A stretch of 64,000 bases of DNA, from positions 1 through 64,000 of IMG/VR virus record IMGVR_UViG_3300025030_000013; one strand, given 5' to 3'. Under the pieces are notes generated by a model. The model saw nothing but the letters and a program-made list of their open reading frames with translations, was not told where the DNA came from and did not search any database. How positions within the stretch are numbered: position 1 is the first letter of the stretch; each line of letters starts with the position of its first letter. This DNA comes from a virus. A program made the translations under genes and the position numbers. Positions 1 to 8,317 of the stretch are shown in pieces.

Positions 1-966
1 AATAAGATGTCACTACATACCACCTACCATGATAATAAGTTCATTGACGACGAATACAAGGCACTCTTGGAGTCATACAAAGAAAAGGACCCTTATTATT
101 ATGACGTATATGCTTTAGGTCAGTGGGGAGTTTTAGGCAAAACCATATTCAATGCTCACAAGGTCAATGAACGTCTAACCCTAGTCCGAGACAGATACCC
201 GGTCAAGCAAGGTTCCTTTACTTATGATTATGTGGGAGAGAGAATAGTAGAGTCATCTATTCGTTGGGTAGAGTCTGACGATGGCTATATAACAATCTAC
301 GAGGATGTCATACCCGGCCTAACCTATGGCATTGGTGGAGACACATCAGGAGATGGATCAGACTACTTCATAGGTCAGGTTATAGACAATACATCAGGTA
401 AGCAGGTAGCGGTACTTAGGCATCAATTTGATGAGGACTTATACGCAAAGCAAATGTACTGCTTGGGTAAATACTTCAACTGGGCACTCATTGGTATTGA
501 GACAAACTACAGCACGTACCCGGTCAAAGAACTTCAACGCCTTGACTACCCAGAACAGTACATTCGAGTAGTAGAGGACACCATAAGCCAAACAACACAA
601 AAGAGGTATGGATTCCAAACAACTAAGCTAACAAGACCAATTATTATTGCCGATTTAGCCTGCATCGTTCGAGAGCAAACGGAGCTTATAAACGACCCTG
701 AAACCCTGAACGAAATGCTAACCTTTGTTCGTAACAAAAAAGGCAGACCCGAAGCAATGCCTGGTGAGCATGACGACCTTATCATTGCCTTAGCAATAGC
801 CTATTACATCAGAGAACAGGGTATTATTAACGGAACGATCGTAGCGGCGGTAGCAAGGAATACGAATACAACAGTTAATCATGACTACCAAAACGGAAAA
901 CATTGGTCGGAGATAGAGGATGAGCAGGACGAAGAAGGAAGTTTCATGAAAGGGTGGACGTTATGA
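1..966 (+). CDS. terL: Terminase large subunit, C-terminal part (5' end outside window)
   Basis: The frame is open from the first base, so the ATPase half lies outside the window and the internal ATG at 7 is not taken as the start. What remains is the RNase H-fold nuclease that cuts concatemers during packaging. Three acidic clusters are visible: GIGGDTSGDGSDYF (about residue 112), IETNYS (about 167) and GEHDDLIIALA near the C-terminus. The N-terminal THSTY/DNKFIDDEY-like stretch is typical of PBSX/P22-type large terminases just after the ATPase domain. The stop overlaps the next ATG. The small subunit at 61928 near the other edge fits a circular map. Confidence 0.9.
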   Translation, partial: NKMSLHTTYHDNKFIDDEYKALLESYKEKDPYYYDVYALGQWGVLGKTIFNAHKVNERLTLVRDRYPVKQGSFTYDYVGERIVESSIRWVESDDGYITIYEDVIPGLTYGIGGDTSGDGSDYFIGQVIDNTSGKQVAVLRHQFDEDLYAKQMYCLGKYFNWALIGIETNYSTYPVKELQRLDYPEQYIRVVEDTISQTTQKRYGFQTTKLTRPIIIADLACIVREQTELINDPETLNEMLTFVRNKKGRPEAMPGEHDDLIIALAIAYYIREQGIINGTIVAAVARNTNTTVNHDYQNGKHWSEIEDEQDEEGSFMKGWTL

Positions 967-1178
967 ATTTTAATACAATTAAAACATTGCTCGGAATGGA
1001 TACTTACAGAGGAAGCGTGCAGGAAAGAATAGATATTAGGCTTGAATCAATTAAGCAAGGTGGTCCATGGAACGATACACCTGGTCTTAGGATACCTATG
1101 CGTAATATATCAGACTTCAAAAACTCCGAACCGCGTAAGGGTCAGGACAATAACTGGTTCATGCAAACATTTTGCTAG
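963..1178 (+). CDS. Small protein with a portal-like peptide, function unknown
   Basis: A 71-residue frame whose ATG overlaps the terL stop (ATGA). The middle reads PGLRIPMRNISDF, nearly the same as PGLRIPMRDINAW in the portal protein at about 2965-3000, and the DNA is also similar there. No domain is recognised. It may be a real small gene or a hybrid left by recombination between terL and portal sequences. A terL-tail-like repeat just downstream supports the second view. Confidence 0.45.
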   Translation: MNFNTIKTLLGMDTYRGSVQERIDIRLESIKQGGPWNDTPGLRIPMRNISDFKNSEPRKGQDNNWFMQTFC

Positions 1179-1190
1179 AGTAGTTAAATC

Positions 1191-1220
1191 ATGATGTTCA
1201 TGAAAGGGTGGGATTCCTAG
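1191..1220 (+). repeat. Second copy of the terL 3' end (15-bp repeat)
   Basis: TTCATGAAAGGGTGG occurs at 943-957, encoding the terL C-terminus FMKGW, and again at 1197-1211 in a short frame reading MMFMKGWDS then stop. A repeated gene tail is what an insertion or unequal recombination next to terL would leave. The intervening 230 bp would be the inserted or rearranged segment. Confidence 0.6.
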
Positions 1221-1394
1221 ATGGTATACGCAGAACCTTTTAGGCATTCGTGGATGAATGACATTTACTATAAACCAAGGAGAGTAGAACTAAGCGAAAA
1301 AGAGTTGAGCGATTTAAGGTTATTAAGATCAATGGGAGTACGGGAAGCTAGTCAAAAACTGGCTGACTATTCCTTTAATAAGTATCTAAGTTAA
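1221..1394 (+). CDS. Hypothetical small protein
   Basis: A 57-residue frame starting at ATG 1221 directly after the terL-tail repeat (MVYAEPFRHS...NKYLS). It is rich in charged residues and has a predicted helical C-terminal half. The ribosome binding site is weak (GGGTGGG). It fills the gap before the well-marked gene at 1408, which favours it being real. No family recognised. Confidence 0.5.
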   Translation: MVYAEPFRHSWMNDIYYKPRRVELSEKELSDLRLLRSMGVREASQKLADYSFNKYLS

Positions 1395-1407
1395 TAGGAG
1401 GTCCAAC

Positions 1408-1653
1408 ATGCCAACTCCCCTACAGCAAAAAGCTATAGATTGTCTTAAATTATGCTATATATGTCATACCCGTGATGGCGAACAATGGAGAAGGGCATAC
1501 GAAATAATTTGCGCTAAGTATTCGGAAAAGGCAGTTATTGCTAAAATGGAAGAACTAACAAGCAGGGGATACATGGAGTATGGCGTAAGCGTAAGAACCG
1601 GATGGCTCACCGACAAAGGAAGAGAGGCATTATTATCATGCCAACACCCCTAA
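1408..1653 (+). CDS. Hypothetical winged-helix-like small protein
   Basis: 81 residues with a perfect AGGAGG seven bases before the ATG. The C-terminal half (KMEELTSRGYMEYGVSVRTGWLTDKGREALL) has the recognition-helix-then-wing layout of small winged-helix domains that end in a 'T.KG...L' strand and helix. This is a structural impression only. It overlaps the next gene by 16 bases, suggesting co-translation. Confidence 0.65.
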   Translation: MPTPLQQKAIDCLKLCYICHTRDGEQWRRAYEIICAKYSEKAVIAKMEELTSRGYMEYGVSVRTGWLTDKGREALLSCQHP

Positions 1654-1913
1654 CAATCTCAATTTGCCTAGCCTTAACCCTTTCGATAACAGCAGGGTCT
1701 TTTTATTGGGGTAAATACATCGGCATAACCCTAAAAACATCTGCCGATAACCAAACTCGTATTAACCTAGCCACAAAACAAATCGAGGAAATGGCTGAAA
1801 TAATTGAGCAGCTTAACTATCAACTCGACAATGACAAAAGGGAAAAGGTAGGTTATCCACCACAAAAGCAAGGATGGGATCCGTCTAATCCTCTTAGCTC
1901 GGAAAGAAGGTGA
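1638..1913 (+). CDS. Small membrane-anchored coiled-coil protein
   Basis: 91 residues. An N-terminal hydrophobic helix (about residues 5-24, ISICLALTLSITAGSFYWG) is followed by a heptad-rich stretch (about 38-65) and a polar tail. The start is ATG 1638, since the upstream codons of the frame lie inside the previous gene. Such one-TM coiled-coil proteins are found among spanin-like and virion accessory proteins, but its place before portal gives no clear function. Confidence 0.6.
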   Translation: MPTPLTISICLALTLSITAGSFYWGKYIGITLKTSADNQTRINLATKQIEEMAEIIEQLNYQLDNDKREKVGYPPQKQGWDPSNPLSSERR

Positions 1914-1917
1914 GTAA

Positions 1918-3792
1918 GTGAAGGACAAGCCGATTGACATTATAGATGACGATACTGACGTTAAAGAATTAATCCAAACCGAAGAAGAAAAGAAACTAGC
2001 AATGCGAGTGCAAGAACTATTTACAGCCTCTTATAATACTAAAAGCCAACTTAGAAAGCCTGATATATGGAAGAAGTGCGATGATTACAAGCACAACCGG
2101 CAGAACCCACCAAAGAGCGATATAGATCCCGGAAGCGTGACGAATATCATTCATTCCATCATAGAGGCGATGATTGCCGACTTGGTGGATAAGCCTATTG
2201 CTGTAGAAGCGAAAGGTCATGAACCATCAGACCATTTATTAGCCGAGCAATCAAAGCATATGCTTGAATTTGTGCTAAACCGAAACAGGATTAAGTCAAA
2301 GCTCAATCAGTCTGAACATGATCGGTTAGAGTTGGGAACAACAATATTGAAGGTATATTTCGACCACGACGCTTTAGGTGGCAGAGGTCTTCCGATCGTT
2401 GAACCAATTTCACCTGCAAACTTCTTTCCAGACCCAAAGGTACAGAGTTCTCACCTACTCCAAGAAGGCGAGTTCATGATTCACGCTGTACCGAGGCCGC
2501 TATCATGGTACAGGAAACAATGGCCGGAGCGCGGTAAATATGTTCAGCGTGAAATATCTGTGCCGTATAACCCTGAGATATTCGAGGATCAAGGGTCTGA
2601 TGAAACCGAGTTAACGACTAGCCAAAAGGCGTTACTCCTTGAATGCTACATGAAGGATAATGATGGTTCCACTTACTGTCTACATGTGGCAAATCACATT
2701 CTGCTCGAAGATTCCAGAAAAGTTCTGAACGGTAAAAAGGTCAACAGACGTGATCAATTCCCCTTCGTCTTGATCCCCTGCTACATCCAGAGAGGGCAGA
2801 TATGGGGTCAATCAGACATTGAAATGCTTATTCCAACTCAGGACATCATAAATGAGATGGACGATAACATAAGAATTACAGCACGCCTTATGGGTAATCC
2901 TCAAGTTGTTGTAGGGATGGGAGCCGGGCGTTCATTTGATTACCGCAAGTGGACAAACATGCCGGGTCTTAGAATACCAATGAGGGACATTAACGCTTGG
3001 CGCATTGTAGAACCATCTGGTGTTTCAGCAGACATTATCAATAGGCGTGAAAAGGGATTTCAGGAAGCGAACCTTATATCGGGGAGAACAGACTTAACTA
3101 CTGAGCAAACCTATGGAGCAGTTAGGGCGGCAAGTGCTATTATAGCCGTTCAGCAGCAAGGTCAAAAAGGAGTTAACCATAAGGCCGAGATGTTCAAGAC
3201 TGGCTGGGGAGAGGTTCTTGAACTCATTATGGATGAGATAATAACTAATTGGGATACCGAAATGTGGTTTAGGATTGAGGGGGAGAAACCGGACTTTAGA
3301 TTCTATGACCCTTCAAGATTGAGTGTGGTTCCTCAAATGATTCCAGATCAAAGACCTGTTTTGGATGAGAATAACGAACCTGTCATTGGGCTTGATGGTC
3401 CCGAAATGGAACACTTCATCAAACCATTAGAGGACGAAGAAGGAAACCAAATGACAAGAGAGGTACAATTAGACCTCTCTTTATCTATGGGTAATGGCTT
3501 GCCAAGCGATAAGGCGTTTATGTATCAGACGGTCGTGGAGTTATCTAAGGCAATAATTGATGGTCGGTCGGTTATTACATGGAAAGAATTCCGCGAATAC
3601 TTACGTTCCGAAGTCGGATTACCGTTAGATGATGACGTAAACATTCCCCAACCTCAATTATCAGGTATGCCTGGGCAACCTACGATGCCGGGACAAATAC
3701 CAGGACAAATGCCTATTCCGAACACTGATAATATGAATGGCCAAGAAGGGCAGATGAATAATATTCTTTCTTCATTGCGAGGTGATGGTTAA
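1918..3792 (+). CDS. Portal protein
   Basis: 624 residues from a GTG start after AAGGTGAG. Length, position after terL and content fit a podovirus-type portal: an acidic N-terminus, a central DIEMLIPTQDIINEMDDNIR helix region, and a Pro/Gly/Met-rich C-terminal tail (repeated PGQ). Portals form the dodecameric ring through which DNA is packaged and ejected and to which terminase and tail dock. The stop overlaps the next ATG (TAATG). The PGLRIPMR segment recurs in the small frame at 963. Confidence 0.88.
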   Translation: MKDKPIDIIDDDTDVKELIQTEEEKKLAMRVQELFTASYNTKSQLRKPDIWKKCDDYKHNRQNPPKSDIDPGSVTNIIHSIIEAMIADLVDKPIAVEAKGHEPSDHLLAEQSKHMLEFVLNRNRIKSKLNQSEHDRLELGTTILKVYFDHDALGGRGLPIVEPISPANFFPDPKVQSSHLLQEGEFMIHAVPRPLSWYRKQWPERGKYVQREISVPYNPEIFEDQGSDETELTTSQKALLLECYMKDNDGSTYCLHVANHILLEDSRKVLNGKKVNRRDQFPFVLIPCYIQRGQIWGQSDIEMLIPTQDIINEMDDNIRITARLMGNPQVVVGMGAGRSFDYRKWTNMPGLRIPMRDINAWRIVEPSGVSADIINRREKGFQEANLISGRTDLTTEQTYGAVRAASAIIAVQQQGQKGVNHKAEMFKTGWGEVLELIMDEIITNWDTEMWFRIEGEKPDFRFYDPSRLSVVPQMIPDQRPVLDENNEPVIGLDGPEMEHFIKPLEDEEGNQMTREVQLDLSLSMGNGLPSDKAFMYQTVVELSKAIIDGRSVITWKEFREYLRSEVGLPLDDDVNIPQPQLSGMPGQPTMPGQIPGQMPIPNTDNMNGQEGQMNNILSSLRGDG

Positions 3793-4055
3793 TGGCCAAT
3801 GAAATGACAGCTCAGGAAGAACAATATTGGTTACACTCGCTTAGTGGAGATCCTTTGATTGGGTCTTTTTTACGTACTCAGGGTATGTTTGGTGATCCAA
3901 GGATACGCGCGTTAAATCAACCTGTCTGTGGGCGATGTCAAAAACTTTCTTTGTGGCATGAAAATGGTGCTTTATGTCCTAGTTGTGGTCATTTAACCCC
4001 TAAAAATAGTAGTTATAAGCTCAAGACGCATCTCAAGGAAGGTTGGTATAAGTAG
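3792..4055 (+). CDS. Zinc-ribbon small protein
   Basis: 87 residues, translationally coupled to portal (TAATG). A four-cysteine ribbon (CGRC...CPSC, about residues 46-67) is visible. In related phages short proteins sit between portal and scaffold, often as virion accessory proteins. No specific function can be assigned. Confidence 0.7.
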   Translation: MANEMTAQEEQYWLHSLSGDPLIGSFLRTQGMFGDPRIRALNQPVCGRCQKLSLWHENGALCPSCGHLTPKNSSYKLKTHLKEGWYK

Positions 4056-4075
4056 ATGAAAGGTGGTAATTATCA

Positions 4076-4261
4076 ATGGAATGTCCTGGAAAAGGTAAAG
4101 GAAAAGGTATGATGATCAGCGTAATGGTTAAGAAAGGTGGTGGCCCCATGAAAGGCAAGCCAATGATGGATGACGATGAATACAAAGCAATGCCAAAAGG
4201 TCCAATGTCTAAAAAGACTATGGCTAAGTCAGCGCCAAAGGGCAAGGCTAAGAAAAAGTAG
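4076..4261 (+). CDS. Lys/Met/Gly-rich low-complexity small protein
   Basis: 61 residues dominated by K, G, M and P (PMKGKPMM, PMSKKTM), strongly basic, probably disordered. The ribosome binding site AGGTGG precedes ATG 4076. A similar basic protein (TKPMKPTKPMK) is at 30968. Such peptides may bind DNA or be head-packaged, but this is inference only. Confidence 0.6.
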   Translation: MECPGKGKGKGMMISVMVKKGGGPMKGKPMMDDDEYKAMPKGPMSKKTMAKSAPKGKAKKK

Positions 4262-4284
4262 AATTGGCAATAGGTAAAGGGTAG

Positions 4285-4365
4285 ATGTATCCTGCGTTTA
4301 CTGAAAATCTTTATCAGGTGATCAAGGATAATCCGGGCATGTTTATGAAGAAAGAAGAGGAATGA
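4285..4365 (+). CDS. Possible 26-residue peptide
   Basis: A short frame, MYPAFTENLYQVIKDNPG..., with AAAGGG upstream, sits in the 110-bp gap between two genes on the same strand. Codon usage looks normal, but the length makes chance possible. Confidence 0.3.
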   Translation: MYPAFTENLYQVIKDNPGMFMKKEEE

Positions 4366-4372
4366 TTTATTA

Positions 4373-4792
4373 ATGGGAAAATATATCGGTGTAAAAATTG
4401 TTGAGGCCGAGGCAATGGGCTTGCATGACTTTAATGAAAACCATAACCACAATAAGGTTATTACCTCAACTCAAGGGAACGAAGGTTATAAGGTTGTTTA
4501 CCCTGATGGATACGTCAGTTGGTCACCTAAAGTTGTATTTGAGGAAGCGTATAGAAAGACTAATGGGATGACATTAGGGCTAGCTATCGAAGCAACTGGA
4601 AAAGGATTTTGCGTAGAGCGTGAAGGTTGGAATGGAAAAAACATGCACGTTACCAGGACTAAGCTTTATACTCCTGAGGGCATACAGATAAACAACGATT
4701 GTCTTCTACTGTTCAATGTTACGGGAAAATACAACACTTGGGTTCCGAGCATTACCGATATCTTGGCCGAAGATTGGCGAATAGTTAAATAA
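4373..4792 (+). CDS. DUF2829 (Tad2-like) protein, anti-Thoeris candidate
   Basis: 139 residues in two parts. Residues 1-65 contain YKVVYPDGYVSWSPKVVFEEAYR, a small domain often found alone in phage proteins. Residues 67-139 match the DUF2829 pattern: MTLGLAIEA...K, REGWNGK, then WVPSITDILAEDWRIV. DUF2829 includes Tad2, known to bind and sequester the cyclic-ADPR-type messenger of Thoeris defence. Activity here is inferred from family membership. It sits between portal and scaffold rather than with early genes, and a terminator follows, so it may be virion-associated or late-expressed. Confidence 0.72.
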   Translation: MGKYIGVKIVEAEAMGLHDFNENHNHNKVITSTQGNEGYKVVYPDGYVSWSPKVVFEEAYRKTNGMTLGLAIEATGKGFCVEREGWNGKNMHVTRTKLYTPEGIQINNDCLLLFNVTGKYNTWVPSITDILAEDWRIVK

Positions 4793-4804
4793 AGTCCAAC
4801 TGAC

Positions 4805-4827
4805 GAGCTAATAAAAAAGCTCTTTTT
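4805..4827 (+). terminator. Rho-independent terminator (weak stem)
   Basis: GAGCT, an A-rich loop, AGCTC and TTTTT follow the DUF2829 gene. The stem is only five pairs, so read-through into the scaffold gene is likely. Confidence 0.5.
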
Positions 4828-4906
4828 ATATGTCTAAAATTTACACTCGGAAAGACGAGACGGGCGAAACGATGGGATGCCGCCATCAAATTATGGAGGA
4901 ATTACA

Positions 4907-5758
4907 ATGAAAAGACTTTTATCCATGAACTTACAGAAATTCTCTGAAACGGTCGTAGATGTGCCTGACGACGAGGCGCAAACCACTGAAACCACGGAAG
5001 AAACTGAAACCACCGAGACTACTGAAGCAGAAGAAACAACCGAGTCTGCGGAGTCTACCGAAACTGAAGAAGCCACTGACGATACCGACGACCTTCCCGA
5101 ACTACCTCCCGAACAGAAAAACGCCTTCCAGAAACGTCTTGAGCGCGAACAAAAGAAGATTCGTGATCAAGTAGAAGCAGAATCAATTGCAAAGTATGCC
5201 AAGCATCAAAAGATAATAGACTCCCTTGGTGGCGACCCTGACGCAATTGAAAAGGCTTTTCAGGAACAGGCATGGGCGAAGGAAGCTGAGGCTCAAGGGT
5301 ACGCAAACCCCGAAGAGTCTGCATGGTATATCGGGCAGAAGAAGCAACAGGCCGAACTTAATGAACTCCGAGTCAAGGTACAAATCAATGAACTGAAGGA
5401 CGATCCCCTTTATGCCGGAATCAAGGGTTCGGAGAAAGAGATTCAAGCCTTTATGACTCGAACAGGTTCTACGGCTAAAGAAGCATACTGGGCAATAGGT
5501 GGAGAAGCCCGGGCGCAACAACTCAAACGAGAGGCCGAGCAAAGGGCAATCGTTAAGAAAGCTCAACCAAAACGTACTGTTCAGTCAGATAGTTCGACAG
5601 GGGATGCAGGGGCATTGCCTCCGTTACCTGCTGATATCGAGGTACAACGTAGGCAGATGGGCATTTCTCATCAGGAAGCACTTGATCTGCTCGGTTCGGA
5701 CTATGCCAACATTGACGACTATCGGAAACAAAAACAACTTAAACAGAAGAAAGGATGA
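4907..5758 (+). CDS. Capsid assembly scaffold protein
   Basis: 283 residues from ATG 4907, which has GGAGG eight bases upstream; the longer frame from 4877 lacks one. The Thr/Glu-rich N-terminal tract (about residues 25-70) is followed by long charged helices with PEQKNAFQKRLEREQKK and a basic C-terminus. This acidic/helical layout directly before decoration and capsid genes is typical of phage scaffolding proteins, which guide procapsid assembly and then leave. Confidence 0.8.
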   Translation: MKRLLSMNLQKFSETVVDVPDDEAQTTETTEETETTETTEAEETTESAESTETEEATDDTDDLPELPPEQKNAFQKRLEREQKKIRDQVEAESIAKYAKHQKIIDSLGGDPDAIEKAFQEQAWAKEAEAQGYANPEESAWYIGQKKQQAELNELRVKVQINELKDDPLYAGIKGSEKEIQAFMTRTGSTAKEAYWAIGGEARAQQLKREAEQRAIVKKAQPKRTVQSDSSTGDAGALPPLPADIEVQRRQMGISHQEALDLLGSDYANIDDYRKQKQLKQKKG

Positions 5759-5764
5759 TACTAA

Positions 5765-6208
5765 ATGGCACGTTATTTATATTCTGCATTAACAGGTACT
5801 AACGATTCCAAAACAACCACTCTCAAGATCGGAGCAAGCCAAACCATAGCGATCGGAGATATCCTGGCGATTGATGCAACAACTAAGCGAGGAATTGCTG
5901 CAGTTGGGGCATCTACAGCACTATATGCCATTGCTGCAGCCGCAATTACCACGACTGCAAGTCCTACTTCTGCAGATAAGATTCCGGTCACTCTGCTCAA
6001 GGGTGCGGTTATCCGTATTCCGTTCATTACAGCAGGGACAAAGAAGACCTTCGCCGACACTGATTTGTTTATCACAAAGTTCGACCTGAAGGACAAAGTA
6101 TCTGTTGACCCTGACGATGTAACAGGGGGTATGTGTCACATTATTGACTACGATAACACTGCATTAACGGTGGACGTAGTGTTCGACGATGCAAATTTAG
6201 TTTATTAA
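5765..6208 (+). CDS. Capsid decoration / head-stabilising-like protein
   Basis: 147 residues, rich in Ala/Thr/Val beta-strand segments, between scaffold and major capsid protein. Both position and size match lambda gpD-like or Bacillota phage decoration proteins that cement the expanded capsid. No diagnostic motif is seen, so the role rests on context. Confidence 0.65.
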   Translation: MARYLYSALTGTNDSKTTTLKIGASQTIAIGDILAIDATTKRGIAAVGASTALYAIAAAAITTTASPTSADKIPVTLLKGAVIRIPFITAGTKKTFADTDLFITKFDLKDKVSVDPDDVTGGMCHIIDYDNTALTVDVVFDDANLVY

Positions 6209-6225
6209 GAAGGGAATGATTAACA

Positions 6226-7107
6226 ATGCCAATGAATACAAGCCAATTTCAAAACCTTTACTTGAAGAAAATAGATAAAACCTTTTTCGAGGCGTGGGAT
6301 GAAGAGTCTGAGCAATGGTCCAGATATCTTAAAGCTGAGACTTCTAGTCAGAATGCCGAGGTAACTCAGAACTTCGCCGGAATCGCTAAGTGGTCTAAAA
6401 AGGATGAGCTCGCCAACCCAACTGAACAAAAGTTCAAACTAGGAGACATTATCACGACTACGCATCAACCGTTTGCCGTTACTGTGGTAATGAGTCGTGA
6501 GCAAGTTGACGATTCCAAATACAAAGAAGTGGAAGGCATGACCCGTGATGCTGGACATGCAGGACGGGAAACCCTTGAGTCTGAATGCATTGGAGTCCTT
6601 GATAATGCCTTTACTGTTAATCAGTACGACGGAGTTCCGTTGTGTTCTGACTCTCATCCTAATCGTGGAGATGCAGGGGGTGTTCAAGACAACCTGCATT
6701 CTGGTGCATTGTCGGACGCTACCCTGAAAACAGGATTAACCCTCTTCCGTCAGCAAAAGGATGAAAGCGGAAAGCAGATTCTCGCTCGTCCTAAAAAGCT
6801 TATTATCCATCAATCCAAGCAATTCTTGGCTGCTACTATCTTGCAATCTACTCTGCAATCCGGAACTCCTAATAACGACAAAAACGTCCTTCCGGCTCTT
6901 GAGATTGTGGATCTCGACTTCATGTCTTCTACTACTGCATGGTTCTTGCAGGGTTCTCGCCATGGATTGGTGCATTATTTCCGTGTTAAACCTGAGTTTA
7001 TCCGAGAGAAGGAAATGCGCCAGAACGGTAGTTGGGTGTGGAATGGATACTTTAGGCATAGTACCGCAGTTGAGAATTGGCGCATGTTCGTTGGGAGCAG
7101 TGGTTAA
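6226..7107 (+). CDS. Major capsid protein, Mu gpT-like HK97 fold
   Basis: 293 residues. Features of the Mu gpT-type head protein are visible: the E-loop/spine region with SREQVDDSKYKEVEGMTRDAGHAGRETLE, the PLCSDSHPNRG segment, and a beta-rich C-terminus (WVWNGYFRHSTAVENWRMFVG). It follows scaffold and decoration genes as expected. A promoter-bearing HNH gene follows immediately, splitting the head from the tail module. Confidence 0.85.
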   Translation: MPMNTSQFQNLYLKKIDKTFFEAWDEESEQWSRYLKAETSSQNAEVTQNFAGIAKWSKKDELANPTEQKFKLGDIITTTHQPFAVTVVMSREQVDDSKYKEVEGMTRDAGHAGRETLESECIGVLDNAFTVNQYDGVPLCSDSHPNRGDAGGVQDNLHSGALSDATLKTGLTLFRQQKDESGKQILARPKKLIIHQSKQFLAATILQSTLQSGTPNNDKNVLPALEIVDLDFMSSTTAWFLQGSRHGLVHYFRVKPEFIREKEMRQNGSWVWNGYFRHSTAVENWRMFVGSSG

Positions 7108-7130
7108 AAAAGAATTGTCGTAGGATATGC

Positions 7131-7159
7131 TTGTTTTACCTCTTTCCCTATGGTATAGT
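7131..7159 (+). promoter_or_regulatory. Sigma-A-like promoter of the HNH gene
   Basis: TTGTTT, 17-bp spacer, TATAGT, with TG at the extended -10 position. It lies between the capsid gene and the HNH gene, giving the endonuclease independent transcription. Confidence 0.6.
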
Positions 7160-7182
7160 TATCACAGGGAGGGAGGTAAATT

Positions 7183-7884
7183 ATGAATTGCGTTATCTGT
7201 GAAAATCCCATTATAGACAGGAATTCCCGTAAATATTGCTCAGAAAAATGTGCAACAAGGGCAGAGAGTATCCACCGGGCAGAAAGAATTAATTCGTTAA
7301 GGGTAAAAGTTGTTAAAAAATGTGTTCACTGTGGCAAGGAGTTTAGTCCTCACGTTAGGAATAAGTTTCAAACATACTGTTCTCCATCATGCAGAAGAAA
7401 AGAGAAATTCAAAAGAGATAAGGAAACAGGTAAGTATAACTTCGAATACGCCAGAGGATATGCCAAAAAAAACATTAAACGTAAAAACGAGATGAACGAC
7501 ATATATCACGACCGAATAAGGTTTGGTGGAAATAAATATCCTGTGTTGGACCGAGATGGACAAAAATGTACTAAATGTGGAAAAATAAAGGGCTTAATAA
7601 TTCATCATATTGACGGTAGCGGACATGATAAAAATCCAAACAATTCTATGGACAACCTAACAACTCTTTGTAGATCGTGCCATATGAGGCATCACGCATC
7701 CGGTGATAGAAATTATCTCTATAAGGAATTGACAGTAGAAATGTATAACTTAGCAAAAGAGGGAAGCAAAAGTTTGTTTGATATGGCAATAAAATTAAAT
7801 ATGCATAGAGACACACTCCGTAGGAAAGCAAAGGAACTTGGGTTAGCTACAGACATAAGAAGAGAACTAAAGCTTAATAAGTAG
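7183..7884 (+). CDS. HNH homing endonuclease with N-terminal zinc fingers
   Basis: 233 residues. Two treble-clef-like fingers at the N-terminus (CVICENP...CSEKC; CVHCGKEF...CSPSC) are followed by an HNH core (CTKCGK, IHHIDGSGHDKNPNN, LTTLCRSCHMRHH, about residues 127-167) and a C-terminal helix-turn-helix (DMAIKLNMHRDTLRRKAKELG). This is the usual layout of free-standing phage HNH homing enzymes that nick or cut an allele lacking the gene. Its own promoter and terminator mark it as a mobile cassette between structural genes. Confidence 0.88.
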   Translation: MNCVICENPIIDRNSRKYCSEKCATRAESIHRAERINSLRVKVVKKCVHCGKEFSPHVRNKFQTYCSPSCRRKEKFKRDKETGKYNFEYARGYAKKNIKRKNEMNDIYHDRIRFGGNKYPVLDRDGQKCTKCGKIKGLIIHHIDGSGHDKNPNNSMDNLTTLCRSCHMRHHASGDRNYLYKELTVEMYNLAKEGSKSLFDMAIKLNMHRDTLRRKAKELGLATDIRRELKLNK

Positions 7885-7892
7885 CAAAAATA

Positions 7893-7916
7893 GGAGGGGC
7901 TTATTCCCCTCCTTCT
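7893..7916 (+). terminator. Terminator after HNH gene
   Basis: GGAGGGG, loop CTTATT, CCCCTCC, then TTCT: a seven-pair GC-rich stem right behind the HNH stop, with a poor U-run. Confidence 0.6.
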
Positions 7917-7990
7917 CAATGGATCATTTATCGAAAGATATTCAAAATATAGTTGGACAAATGACCCATTACATTCGAGGCGGTGAAACG

Positions 7991-8314
7991 ATGACCACTA
8001 AATATCCTGCTGCAATAGATACATTTACAACTAAAATTGACTACGTTAGCCCTATTATCGCAAAAGATATGAATGACGTTCAGGACGCTATTGTAGCTGT
8101 TGAAACTCTTCTAACTCATACCGTCGAAGAAGTTGGAAATATATCCACTACTAGGGCTACTAATGTTCAAATCGTAATCGGAGCGACATCAATAAATATT
8201 TTCAGGGATGGAGAGCAAGAGTCGTGGGCAGCAACAAGGGATTCGCGCGATAGGTTTTCAACGCTAACAAGGGGAGAAAGCACAATAAGTATAACGTACC
8301 CGCCGGAGGTGTAA
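7991..8314 (+). CDS. Small virion/tail protein, unassigned
   Basis: 107 residues from ATG 7991, preceded by GGCGGTG; the upstream codons of the open frame have no ribosome binding site. The N-terminus (YPAAIDTFTTKIDYVSPIIAKDMNDVQDAI) is a motif seen at the start of many Bacillota phage tail-fibre or baseplate-attached proteins, where it anchors to the virion. The remainder is predicted beta-rich. It precedes a propeller protein that it may anchor. Confidence 0.6.
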   Translation: MTTKYPAAIDTFTTKIDYVSPIIAKDMNDVQDAIVAVETLLTHTVEEVGNISTTRATNVQIVIGATSINIFRDGEQESWAATRDSRDRFSTLTRGESTISITYPPEV

Positions 8315-8317
8315 TTT

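Noticed and set aside
5055-5324. Several open frames opposite and inside the scaffold gene
   Set aside because: They arise from the repetitive Thr/Glu-rich sequence and lack ribosome sites.
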